Source: Halocatena pleomorpha
Lineage (GTDB): Archaea; Halobacteriota; Halobacteria; Halobacteriales; Haloarculaceae
Reading direction: 5' to 3'
Length of the DNA stretch: 64,000 nt
Assembly (NCBI RefSeq): GCF_003862495.1
Contig: NZ_RRCH01000002.1
Location: 62,001 to 126,000 of the forward strand
Both the position numbers and the translations under genes were made by a program. Each line of letters opens with the position of its first letter. Position 1 is the stretch's first letter. The notes beneath the pieces were generated by a model. That model saw only the letters and a program-made list of their open reading frames with translations, did not search any database and was not told where the DNA came from. Positions 54,794 to 63,707 of the stretch are shown one piece after another.

Positions 54794-55653
54794 TAGCGCA
54801 CCACCCCACCTTGCTCAACGATTGCTGCAAGCTCGTCAAAACACCGAAGTTGATCACAGTCAGGGTCGAAATCTCTGAGTGGTTGCTGAGCACGATGTGC
54901 CTTGTCAATGGACCCCCGGTGACGGATCCCCGGAAGATTGTCATCGAACGTGCGATTGTCGATATCGTCCCAATCTGCCTGTGTAAGGCGTGCGAAGTTG
55001 GGGACAAATCCAGCGAGCTCGTCACGTTTGTTGATCGCTTCAAGGAGGTTTCGATCACGGGTGTCTTGATCCAACCGTTCGCTTAGATCTGTCGGGACGA
55101 GGGCGAGCAGATCCAAGTCGAAATATTGGCGTGCTTCCTGAATAAGTCGCTTATTCGTCTGTGTGATACCGGATTCCCAGCCAGATTCAGGCCGGAGAGG
55201 GACAATCAAGTTCTGTGTCGCGTACAGAGCGTTATCGTTTAACTTTCCTCTATTAGCTGGCGTGTCGACGACGATATGCTCATAGACATTGTCAAGAAGT
55301 GGATTTACGACATTACGATCCAACCGCTGGCTGCTAGCCATAGCGGACTGAAGATCCGTCTCAACTCCCTCCAAATCCTCATGAGAGGGCAGCAGATCAA
55401 GCCCTCCTCCGATGCTGACGATTGCCTTCCGTGGATCCCGTCCATCGATCAAGATCTCCTCAACGTGGTTGTCGCCTTCAAACCGACCACGGTATCCTAG
55501 ATTAAACGTTGCGTGTCCATTGTCGTCAAGATCAACCAGTAACGCGCGACCGTTGCGCTCGGCGAGTTCGCGCGCTAAGTTGATCGAAATCGTGCTCTTA
55601 CCAAACCCACCTTTCAACACATTTACTGCTACTGCCCGTGGTTCGCTTTCCAT
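54793..55653 (-). CDS. ParA-type partition ATPase
   Basis: A 286-residue ParA/MinD-like ATPase with deviant Walker A VLKGGFGKSTISINLA (residues 12-27), the Walker A' LLVDLDDNGHATFNLG and Walker B HIVVDTPANRGKLND. It uses ATP to position plasmid or replicon copies. A TATA-like TTTTATAAT on the minus strand, about 25 bases before ATG 55653, suggests a leaderless transcript. It is downstream of a tandem repeat region rich in palindromes and is followed by its coupled partner gene. Confidence 0.92.
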   Translation of the reverse strand: MESEPRAVAVNVLKGGFGKSTISINLARELAERNGRALLVDLDDNGHATFNLGYRGRFEGDNHVEEILIDGRDPRKAIVSIGGGLDLLPSHEDLEGVETDLQSAMASSQRLDRNVVNPLLDNVYEHIVVDTPANRGKLNDNALYATQNLIVPLRPESGWESGITQTNKRLIQEARQYFDLDLLALVPTDLSERLDQDTRDRNLLEAINKRDELAGFVPNFARLTQADWDDIDNRTFDDNLPGIRHRGSIDKAHRAQQPLRDFDPDCDQLRCFDELAAIVEQGGVVR

Positions 55654-55729
55654 GTCTATTCATCTATCTTCCCACATTATAAAACATGAGGACATGACTC
55701 AGTGTCTACAATGTGAATAATGTTATAAT

Positions 55730-56227
55730 ATTTACTAATGTTAGCAGGTTGGCCACATTTAGTAATGTGAGAATAGACAAAGTAGCACACCATACAGAAA
55801 CACATGATTACGATAGTTCATGTGGTCAATGTCGTCAATGTGATCACGCTGAATTCATTGACCACATCCACTAATGTGAATCCTCTATGGCTATCGCTTT
55901 TGTTGCGTCAGCATACCCAAGCTGATCATCGGGATCATACCGCACCAAGGTGGTCAGAGAGCCAAGTCCGTCGACGAGAGAACATTTACTAATGTTAGCA
56001 GGTTGGCCACATTTAGTAATGTGAGAATAGACAAAGTAGCACACTATACAGGAACATATGATTGCGATAGTTCATGTAGTCAATGTCGTCAATGTGATCA
56101 CGCTGAATTCATTGACCACATCCACTAATGTGAATCCTCTATGGCTATCGCTTTTGTTACGATCTGCACATCCAGGCTGAATCATACCCACCAAGGTGAT
56201 TAGGGAGTCAAGTCCGTCGACGAGATA
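55730..56227. repeat. Tandem 250-bp repeat with CACATT/AATGTG palindromes upstream of parA
   Basis: Two highly similar copies, 55730-55983 and 55984-56227, share landmarks such as ATTTACTAATGTTAGCAGG, CACATTTAGTAATGTG and CAAGTCCGTCGACGAGA. Each contains inverted repeats built on CACATT-N4-AATGTG or AACATT-N4-AATGTT and further AATGTG half-sites. The position upstream of parA suggests a centromere/partition site and parA operator, perhaps an origin. Confidence 0.8.
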
Positions 56228-56447
56228 CGTTGTTGATGAGAAACCATGCTGATGACTCAATTGGATGTCTCGACAGATCCGTTCACTCTACGGGTGTTCG
56301 TCCGCTCAAGACATTGGTGGAAACAGTTTCGAGAACTCGCGATTACCTGCCTCGTTCACAACCTCGACTGATCCTCTAACTGGTAGATACAGGTTCCAAA
56401 TATAATGGCAACGAAGAACTTTTATCGCCACCAATTGACTTCGTCGT

Positions 56448-56843
56448 ATGAATGCTAAGGCCGTCGATTTCGCCTACTATACCGTGAGTGATATCGAGAC
56501 ATCGGTATCGTTCTACCAGGAAACGCTAGGGTTGGAGCTTGAAATCCTCGACGAGGAGTCGGGATGGGCTGAATTTGCGTCCCCTCCGACGACACTTGCA
56601 CTCGGAGAAGCGAATCCTCATATGCCGATTTCACCGGGGGAGGGTGGTGTCGGCCTTGCCCTTGCCGTGGATGATGTCAAGGCTGCTGTCGATGAACTTC
56701 GTGAGGAAGAGGTGACTGTCCTGATGGACACGGTCGATTCAGGCGTCTGCGACATGGCGATGGTCGGCGATCCCGATGGGAACCCGATCATGCTTCACCG
56801 GCGTCACGACGGCACCCACGGTCGAAAGAACCCGTTTCCGTAA
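56448..56843 (+). CDS. VOC family protein (glyoxalase/dioxygenase fold)
   Basis: A 131-residue VOC domain with both beta-alpha-beta-beta-beta modules: VDFAYYTVSDIETSVSFYQE, then ESGWAEFASPPTTLALGEAN and VGLALAVDDVKAAVDELREE, GDPDGNPIMLH. Metal ligands are expected at the first-strand His position (here Tyr), at the Glu/His of the second module and near the final His; not all are canonical. The reaction cannot be predicted (isomerase, dioxygenase or binding protein). Start ATG 56448. Confidence 0.85.
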   Translation: MNAKAVDFAYYTVSDIETSVSFYQETLGLELEILDEESGWAEFASPPTTLALGEANPHMPISPGEGGVGLALAVDDVKAAVDELREEEVTVLMDTVDSGVCDMAMVGDPDGNPIMLHRRHDGTHGRKNPFP

Positions 56844-57026
56844 CTGTTCGCTCGTCTGAATTCTGAGGTGGGTTCGCAACCGTGGTCAGCAAACTGCTCT
56901 GGTAGTGAGGCCCGGTTGACTGGAAAAGTTGACGTTAGTAATACGCACAACCATCTAACGGCTGTTTCAGTAGAAAAAGCGTCGAAACAATAGGATTTCA
57001 GCAGAGCCAAAGAGATTCAAATCGAA

Positions 57027-57302
57027 ATGACTCTGGAAATCGGACTCGTTAGCTGCGTCAAAACCAAACAGGATAGTCCGGCGATCCCCCGTGATCTCTA
57101 TGCGTCCTCCTCCTACCAGAAAATGCGGTTGTACGCCGAAAAAGAACACGACGAATGGTGGATTCTATCGGCAAAGCATGGTCTTCTCGACCCCAATGGA
57201 CCACCAATCGACCGTACGATGAGACGGGGGCAAGAGTTACAAAAAAGCGTGACTGGGCAGAGATGGTGTACCAAGAAGAGGTAACCGAAAATGTGGTGTG
57301 CT
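57027..57302 (+). pseudogene. DUF6884 family protein, frameshifted
   Basis: The start MTLEIGLVSCVKTKQDSPAI and ILSAKHGLLDPNGPPI are typical of DUF6884. Near 57210 the frame shifts; the other frame continues PYDETGARVTKKRDWAEMVY, the expected family sequence, and stops at 57302 after VTENVVC. It is shorter than full-length relatives and probably inactive. Confidence 0.6.
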
Positions 57303-57416
57303 GAACTCACGCTACTCTCTTAAGCACCGTCCGAAAAGCGTGATCGTTCAAACAACAGAAAGAGTCTGATGAGGGTAAATGTATGTCTTGCAAACACTAC
57401 CGTGAAGAGACGGGAA

Positions 57417-57686
57417 TTATTTTGAGCCGAATTCGTTCGACAGTGGTTCGGCATTTTTCGATATTTCAGTCGATAGCCGCTCATCAATCGCGTCTTTATC
57501 GACGCTGGATATATGCCTGCAGACGATGTTTCGAAGCCCAACACGACCGCCCGCCGTTCGTGGATCCGCGCTAGTTTCGTACTGTGCGACCTGTTCTCCA
57601 TCGTGCATAATGGTATACTTGCATGGCTTTGAATCCCCTGTCGTCATTTCAACGAAAATGGATTCCTCCAACTCGATGATAATCAT
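57417..57686 (-). CDS. Small hypothetical protein coupled to the MOSC gene
   Basis: ATG 57686 lies two bases after the MOSC stop codon, so the pair is co-transcribed. The 89-residue acidic product (IIIELEESIFVEMTTGDSKP, then HDGEQVAQYETSADPRT and VDKDAIDERLSTEISKNA) has a beta-rich start and helical end but no recognised domain. A GTG at 57695 would overlap the MOSC gene. Confidence 0.5.
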   Translation of the reverse strand: MIIIELEESIFVEMTTGDSKPCKYTIMHDGEQVAQYETSADPRTAGGRVGLRNIVCRHISSVDKDAIDERLSTEISKNAEPLSNEFGSK

Positions 57687-57688
57687 GG

Positions 57689-58174
57689 TTACCACCGAAC
57701 CTCGTCATCGATGGCGATCGGACCAGACTCAACGACAATCGCATCAAGCCCACCACGGTGGACAAGCGCTTTCGAGAGTCCCTCCTCTCCGACGAGCGAC
57801 TGCATATACCCACACGGTTCACATAGCTGAATTCCCTCACAGATGGCGTCACCGACCGTGAATGTCTGGCCCACGAGGTGATTGAGTGGGACATGTTGTG
57901 TCGTCACGTTTCGACGGTGTGCGCCCGTCAAGAGCTCAATTCCGGCATCCTGCTCGACTGCTGCCAGCGCTTCGGCTTCGATGAAGGTGATATCGCTCGC
58001 TTCCTGTACCTCTCGGTTCGGATCTTCGTCGAGAAAGTTCCATAAACCATGCCCCTCGAAATACCGGTCGCCACGGAGTCCGCGTTCGGCGACTGCGTCG
58101 ACGGTTTCTCGTGCTTGCATCGGTTCACCACTATCGGGAGCAATATGGAGCTGTGTAACTCTACCAGTTCCCAT
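57689..58174 (-). CDS. MOSC-domain protein
   Basis: A 161-residue MOSC domain: VTQLHIAPDSGEPMQARETV, then RGLRGDRYFEGHGLWNFLDE, DAGIELLTGAHRRNVTTQHV and the conserved Cys region LCEPCGYMQSLVG. MOSC proteins carry sulfur or bind pterin-molybdenum cofactor; stand-alone members often detoxify N-hydroxylated or sulfur compounds. It heads a two-gene operon with a small hypothetical gene. Confidence 0.88.
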   Translation of the reverse strand: MGTGRVTQLHIAPDSGEPMQARETVDAVAERGLRGDRYFEGHGLWNFLDEDPNREVQEASDITFIEAEALAAVEQDAGIELLTGAHRRNVTTQHVPLNHLVGQTFTVGDAICEGIQLCEPCGYMQSLVGEEGLSKALVHRGGLDAIVVESGPIAIDDEVRW

Positions 58175-58699
58175 GAATTTACTTCGTGAACATAGATATT
58201 ATACATTTTGAAATGTGAAATAATTCTTCTGTGATTCGCGAAGCCAATTCAAACCACAGGTGGCTCCAGTGAGCAAGGGCTCATCTACCACGATCGTATG
58301 CATTGAGGTTCGCGGTCTCATCTATTGTCTCGTGGAGGCGGAGACACACGGATCGTGTAACCATGTGTTCACTGAGGGACCCATGCACAGCACAGGGGGA
58401 CGATTAAACACCAACAGTATCATTGCTACTCACTCCTACATGATTACCAGCAAATAGGTTATAAACCATGCGACGAAAAAATGGAGACAACACCTTCCGG
58501 TGTTCCACTCAGACCACTCCTGGCATGTTGCTGCAGTTGTTCTGGTTACAAGGCGGAATGACACTATTGGTAAGCGAATCTACTGCCGTCTCAACCACAC
58601 CATTACGGTTCCATCGCTGGTGCAAGAGGTTTATAGAACCGCTCAAAGAGACATATATTTGTCACGGCTGTGTATCGACACCACTTCACTAGCAGTGTG
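58175..58699. other. Stretch without a recognised gene
   Basis: Plus-strand frames at 58468-58763 suggest a decayed transposase-like reading, but no catalytic motif was seen, so nothing is called. Confidence 0.3.
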
Positions 58700-59483
58700 T
58701 ACGCGATTTCACAGAGCCTCCACAACCGTTTCGGGAAGCTTCGGGGACAGCGTATCGTCCTAAAAGGCAAGCAACGGGCGAAAGATCGTCCGTTGACGAG
58801 TCCCCGATCCCTCCCCAATCGAGCACCACGATGATCTCTCGCAATGAGAGGAATTGTTTTGTGTACTGTTGATGAGCGTTTGTCTGGCCGACACCGGATG
58901 GAACGACGCAGGAGAGACCAATCTCTGTCTCTAACTGCTGTTGCATATTCTTGACCAGATCTTCAAGTCCACCTAAGCTCAGACTACCCATTCCAGCTGG
59001 CTTGACCGGTGCGATGAGGGTTCGAACCGCAAAGACCGAGTTGTAAACAAAGATCGAGGTGTAAAGGATGCCTTCGGCGCGTGCGTTTGGATCGATAATG
59101 ATAGCGTCGTATTCCTCTTGGAGCGCGTGTTTGTTCCAGAGCAGATCATGGAGTAATTCGAGTCAAGGGTATTCATCCCGACTCATGTTTTTCATCCCTG
59201 TCTCATAGGCGATCTTCTGTTCCAGGTTGGAAGTAAAGTTTCCCAACATATAGATACTGGAATAATGTTGACTCCCTCTTCAGATGTTTCGATCAGGTCG
59301 TGGAAATCGCCGTCGAGCATGTCCAGAATATGCTTAACGAGGTTGTCGGATTCTGGATCACTTCCTTGTCCCCCGACATCGAATAAGCTAGTTAGGTTGC
59401 CCTCCTGAGGATCAAGGTCAATAGCGAGCGTGTCCAGCCCCATCCGTTCCACCTGATTCGGAGTAGACAACAGTTGCTATCAT
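58700..59483 (-). pseudogene. Second ParA-type ATPase, Walker A deleted and frameshifted
   Basis: ATG 59483 reads MIATVVYSESGGT, the usual ParA start before Walker A. It jumps straight to RMGLDTLAIDLDPQEGNLTS, so GKTT and the next helix are deleted and the frame changes. A further shift near 59240 and a stop near 59160 precede DAIIIDPNARAEGILYTSIF and TLIAPVKPAGMGSLSLGGLE, both typical ParA. It is non-functional. Confidence 0.75.
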
Positions 59484-59521
59484 ACACTTTCTGTTACTCA
59501 CTACTGTATCATAAATCTGTC

Positions 59522-59625
59522 ACAGATGTCAATAACATATATCCTGTACAGATATCCTGCATAGATAGCTGCCACAGGTATTTATTACAGATACCTACTA
59601 CAGATTACTGTTAGAGATATATGGT
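59522..59625. repeat. Eight 13-bp iterons upstream of the broken parA
   Basis: Units begin at 59522, 59535, 59548, 59561, 59574, 59587, 59600 and 59613, exactly 13 bases apart. Typical units are ACAGATATCCTGC, ACAGATACCTACT and ACAGGTATTTATT (consensus about ACAGATATCCTNT). Such arrays bind a Rep or partition protein at plasmid origins or centromeres. Confidence 0.8.
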
Positions 59626-59881
59626 ACGTGTCAGGGAGACTGGGGTCGAAAATCGCCTCTTTGCTGGCACGTCGAGTGTTCGTCCGATCACTCATCGATA
59701 CAGCGAATCTCTCACTGGCTCTCGTTACTCGTCTTCCTCCTTTTCAGCCGGTATCGCGCGAGTAGTCGATTTCCCACAGCCTTTATTAAATTATGTTTAA
59801 CAAATCTACATAATATTAAAGAAACTGTAAGTCGTGTAACGAACAGTGGTCGGTGTATACCGATGTCAAGTAACGCGTATC

Positions 59882-60736
59882 TCACACCTCAGCGGTGACC
59901 GTCCGATGTGTCCACAATCCTTTCTTCAGCGTTCGGTATTGGTAGTAACACGCTGCGAAATGACTAGCCTCGTCCCTCGACAATCGGCCCAGTAGGCGAA
60001 GGAGCTTGGCTTTGGGATAGTATGACAAACTGTTGCGGTAGGTGCCTTTAGCGAACGGCATCACGTTATCGTCGTCGTTTCTCACTCGGATGTTCTCGAA
60101 TCCCAAATCGCCAAGATGAGCGACAAAATCATTGATATGTGCTAGATTTGGTACCTTCCAACCGTGAAGCCACTTGTTCATGTGTCTTTGTTCGCGTCCA
60201 CTCAGGTTTCTCTTCGCCATGAATCCGTCAGCGACGACAAGCCGTCCACCATCAGTCAGCACTCGCTTTGCCTGTTCGAGAAACTCGCGCTTCTCATCGG
60301 CGTGACAGACGGCCTGAAGCGCCCAGACAACGTCTATTTCGTTGTTTCTAATCGTGTGCATCTCTGTGAAATCGTCGTATCGGAACTCACACTGCTCAGC
60401 CACACCACGTTCACGAGCGAGCTCTCGGGCACGATCAAGCTGGAGATCCGTGATATTGATTCCAATGACGTCGGAGCCACAATGTTTTGCAACCCAGGTT
60501 GGCGGTCCACCAACGCCGCATCCAGCGTGTAACACGGTGTCATCCGATCTAATGTCGGCCGCGTCTGCTAGGTGGCGGTTCATATTCTTCACCGCTGTAT
60601 CGCGGCTCGTGTGTTCGTTGTCGTAGTAGCCTGCGTGGATGGACTGGTGATCGAACTCGTCCATCGTCCAATCGTATATGTATTGGACCTTGGTGTAGTA
60701 ATCGGAAATACTATTACTTGAGACATCGTATGCCAT
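59882..60736 (-). CDS. SAM-dependent methyltransferase (sterol/tocopherol-MT-like)
   Basis: A 284-residue class I methyltransferase with motif I VLHAGCGVGGPPTWVAKHCG near residue 70, GINITDLQLDRARELA and the motif II/III region DVVWALQAVCHADEKREFLE, then VLTDGGRLVVADGF. The GCGVGG and NIT motifs match small-molecule methyltransferases acting on sterols, tocopherols or other isoprenoid rings, which fits the polyprenyl synthase nearby, though that link is inference. A stand-alone minus-strand gene. Confidence 0.85.
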   Translation of the reverse strand: MAYDVSSNSISDYYTKVQYIYDWTMDEFDHQSIHAGYYDNEHTSRDTAVKNMNRHLADAADIRSDDTVLHAGCGVGGPPTWVAKHCGSDVIGINITDLQLDRARELARERGVAEQCEFRYDDFTEMHTIRNNEIDVVWALQAVCHADEKREFLEQAKRVLTDGGRLVVADGFMAKRNLSGREQRHMNKWLHGWKVPNLAHINDFVAHLGDLGFENIRVRNDDDNVMPFAKGTYRNSLSYYPKAKLLRLLGRLSRDEASHFAACYYQYRTLKKGLWTHRTVTAEV

Positions 60737-61075
60737 ATTTGTAAATTGTGGGGAGAGGCCATTCTTCTTTATCCCGACATGGTTGGAGGATTTAAAGCTC
60801 AGGGAGAAATCGAGGATACTGTGTCGATAGCAGTCGTAAGTGCCACACTTTTAGGTGTTTACAGAACCGCAAGGAGAGAGTTTCGAGTCACTTCGCTACC
60901 ACCGGTCGTGTGGAGATCGTGTCTTGATCGCTTGTCTTCTGAATAGATCCGTTGAAACGCCATAAACCGCAGTATTGTGGCTTAATGTCCATAATTTCGA
61001 AGCATTGGAGCTACTATAATCTATTAAACCTAATAATTTATGTTATCTCATAACTTATTTATAATTGTGACATCA

Positions 61076-61762
61076 ATGAATAGTGCCCTCGAGTTGGACG
61101 CCGTGGCACAGTCCCAGCACAACGAACAACTGATCGTCGATTCACAACTTCCGGAGGAGATACAGACGCGACTCGCACGACTCTTCCCCGAGTACCAACC
61201 CACGAGCTTTCGAGACTGGATCAACGCGTGGAGTGAACATCTCAATCTCGGAGGAGGATCACTTTCGCCCGATGATTTGCGGGCTACTACCCCCAGTCCC
61301 ATCGAGTCAGAGATATATGTGACTGCAGCAGATGGATCAGTATTTGGAGAGATCTCGCCCGACTTTCACGGGGTGCTCGTTCCGATCGTTATTTCGATCG
61401 TCGCTGGGGACTCAGTAGGGATTGAAGCCGACTGTCCACACAATGGAGACGAAATCGCGCTGGAAACAACATCAGACGGGGTGATATCGACACCATCTGA
61501 TGTGGTCATCTCCTTCGGTGTCCCATCGGACCTGGCGGACGGTAGCTCGATCGAGGGTTCGGAGTTCCTCTACGACCAACTGTGCTCTTACGCCATCCCG
61601 TTCTCCTCGACAGATGCGTATGAGAACTGGGCGGACGAGACGACGACTGCCACAACCGTTGCTCTTTCTCTCGAAGACACATACGATGTGGCTCTCGAAG
61701 CGTATCGGGCCGCCGAGCGGCGTGCTCTCAGCTCCTCGGAGTTTCACTGCAACTGCTGTTGA
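61076..61762 (+). CDS. MerB-like (alkylmercury lyase fold) protein lacking the first catalytic Cys
   Basis: The C-terminal two thirds align by eye with MerB: GIEADCPHNGDEIALETTSD, STPSDVVISFGVP and QLCSYAIPFSSTDAYENW correspond to the Cys-containing strands, with the second catalytic Cys retained (residue 170 from ATG 61076). Where MerB has its first catalytic Cys and Asp (WCALDT), this protein reads SPDFHG, so normal C-Hg cleavage is unlikely. It ends HCNCC, a possible metal tail. A TATA-like element precedes ATG 61076, which is preferred to 61040. Confidence 0.5.
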   Translation: MNSALELDAVAQSQHNEQLIVDSQLPEEIQTRLARLFPEYQPTSFRDWINAWSEHLNLGGGSLSPDDLRATTPSPIESEIYVTAADGSVFGEISPDFHGVLVPIVISIVAGDSVGIEADCPHNGDEIALETTSDGVISTPSDVVISFGVPSDLADGSSIEGSEFLYDQLCSYAIPFSSTDAYENWADETTTATTVALSLEDTYDVALEAYRAAERRALSSSEFHCNCC

Positions 61763-62391
61763 TGGGGCTGATTAGTAGCGATATCGCGTAGCCGTCACGC
61801 TCTTTTCTGTGTTCGGAAGCTATAGAATCCTAGTCTTTTTCCGAGAGTAGCACCCGTTTTTCCGGTACTGTCGCTGATGGTCGTGTGCTGGATATGGATA
61901 ATCGTAATCGATGACACGAAGTCGTGTCGTATTATCACACCTTCTCGATCGTCTCCCCAGTTCTCGATCCAGTAACCCATATCCCATCACCTGGATTACC
62001 AAATAAACCAATCAACAACAATAGAATTTAATATATTTGGAGAGGATTAATGTATTTAAGAGCCGGATTGACACACGAACACCGGCGTAATAGTTAGATG
62101 AATAGTGCATTATGTTTCGGTATGCATCCGAGCATCGGCTACGTGACATCCACCCTATCCTACCGTCCGTCTGATGGTTCGTGGTTGAGGATGAGGATGT
62201 TACGCCTGAATTCAGGCAAACCACCACTGATTTGCAGCTCGCTTTCTCCGCGCTTACAGGCTATTCCGCGCCACCACTCAATTGAAACTCGAAGTAGACG
62301 CTAACACTGTTCTGAGAGGAACGTATGAGAATAACGAGGAATCGAGGGTTTCATCCGCGTTGTTTACTAGGTGCCCACCGAAGCGCAACTG
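61763..62391. other. Intergenic stretch
   Basis: Short frames at 61795-62011 and 62012-62227 on the minus strand have no recognised domain. No RNA gene was recognised. Confidence 0.3.
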
Positions 62392-63072
62392 TCATCTCGT
62401 TACTCCGCTCGCAATCCGCCGATCGTCTCTGGTTACATCGCTGTTGATGATTTCTGAGAGGAGGTTTTGTTCGGCCCGGCGAAGATGTTCCCATACAGTC
62501 GATTTATCCAGTTCGAGCATCGTTGCTAACTCCTTAATCGAGATCTGTTGGGGCACGTTGTAATGCCCTTGCTCGTATGCCAGTTGGATGACTTCCTTCT
62601 GGCGCTGTGTTAGTGCATCGAGACTGCCTTTCATTCCGGTGTATTTCCTGAGTCGAATGATCTGGAATCGAAATCGGCTATTCTCCATCGACTGGCTGAT
62701 TTCATTGATTGTTTCTTCTGAGGCGACGAGGGTGATACGAACGACATCGCCGGCGAAGCTGATTGACGTTTTACAAAGTGCTTTTTCGAAACAGTCTGTC
62801 ACAAGCAGACAATTGTCCGGATTGTCCACAATAGCGAGATACTCCCGTACCCCACGTCCCCGAAACAGTTCCTGTACACTCCTAACGCAGTCGGTCGTGG
62901 TCAAATCAGTGTCGTCGGTGTGATCTTCAGCTTCCAATACCCACTTCGATCGATCTCCTTGGCACGAACAGAGTCTCGCCCTCTGTATTTTTTTCTGACA
63001 GAGGAGGTGGAAAAATCCGCCCCAACATTCGTAAGGCGTTACGGGAGACCATTCAATAACTAGTTCGCGCAT
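62392..63072 (-). CDS. HTH_10 (bacterio-opsin activator type) transcriptional regulator
   Basis: A 226-residue regulator. The N-terminal sensor part (MRELVIEWSPVTPYECWGGF) has several Cys (CQKK, CSCQGD, NCLLVTDC) that could sense redox or metal. The C-terminal HTH_10 reads LTQRQKEVIQLAYEQGHYNV and ELATMLELDKSTVWEHLRRA. It lies divergent from the isoprenoid synthase gene, which it may regulate; this is only positional inference. Confidence 0.88.
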   Translation of the reverse strand: MRELVIEWSPVTPYECWGGFFHLLCQKKIQRARLCSCQGDRSKWVLEAEDHTDDTDLTTTDCVRSVQELFRGRGVREYLAIVDNPDNCLLVTDCFEKALCKTSISFAGDVVRITLVASEETINEISQSMENSRFRFQIIRLRKYTGMKGSLDALTQRQKEVIQLAYEQGHYNVPQQISIKELATMLELDKSTVWEHLRRAEQNLLSEIINSDVTRDDRRIASGVTR

Positions 63073-63707
63073 TTCATTAATTGTATTATGTTACTGTAGA
63101 GAAAAGCTTTTCTATTTTTCATGATTAATATTATAAATACAGTATTCATATAATATAGAGATATTAATATGATATTATCCCATAGCTATAGAGGAGTGAT
63201 TAGAGATCGAATAGAGACGATCACAGCATGGGAGTCTCAACCGAATAGTATCGTATCGTCGGCGGCGCTATGGCGCTCCGCTGTGGCAACGTTCTTGTCT
63301 ATAGAGAGAAACACCAATTCACCGAGGAGTCCATGAAGTATCATCACGAACGTCGCGTCTATCGATGCTCGACTTCACTCATGTGACTAAAGACCACCTT
63401 GCGTCTATGACGCAAGTCACGAACAAAGACCGGTGGTCGGTCGATCGAAACCCGTCCAGTCGTGATCCGACGATGGGGTTTCTAGCGTACAGTCGTCGAC
63501 AGACACAGTGAATCTCTGTTCATACCGGGGCAGTACCGTACACTCCGTCCCAGAGTAAGACGGCAGGAGACAAACTCGATGTCTCGATGAATTGTCAATT
63601 GATTTCTCACTACTACTAGCCACGGCCTTTCCAGAAAGAATGTCCGTATGAAACCTCCTCACATAGTGGGGATAAGACACACTACAAAATAGCAACATAT
63701 TGATCAT
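63073..63707. other. Promoter region of the regulator and the polyprenyl synthase
   Basis: AT-rich just upstream of the regulator start (ATTATAAATACAGTATTC near 63128-63145, TATA-like). A frame at 63417-63707 is not convincing. No other gene seen. Confidence 0.35.

Noticed and set aside
59522-59625. 13-bp repeats as CRISPR
   Set aside because: Units are contiguous and only 13 bases long, with no spacers.
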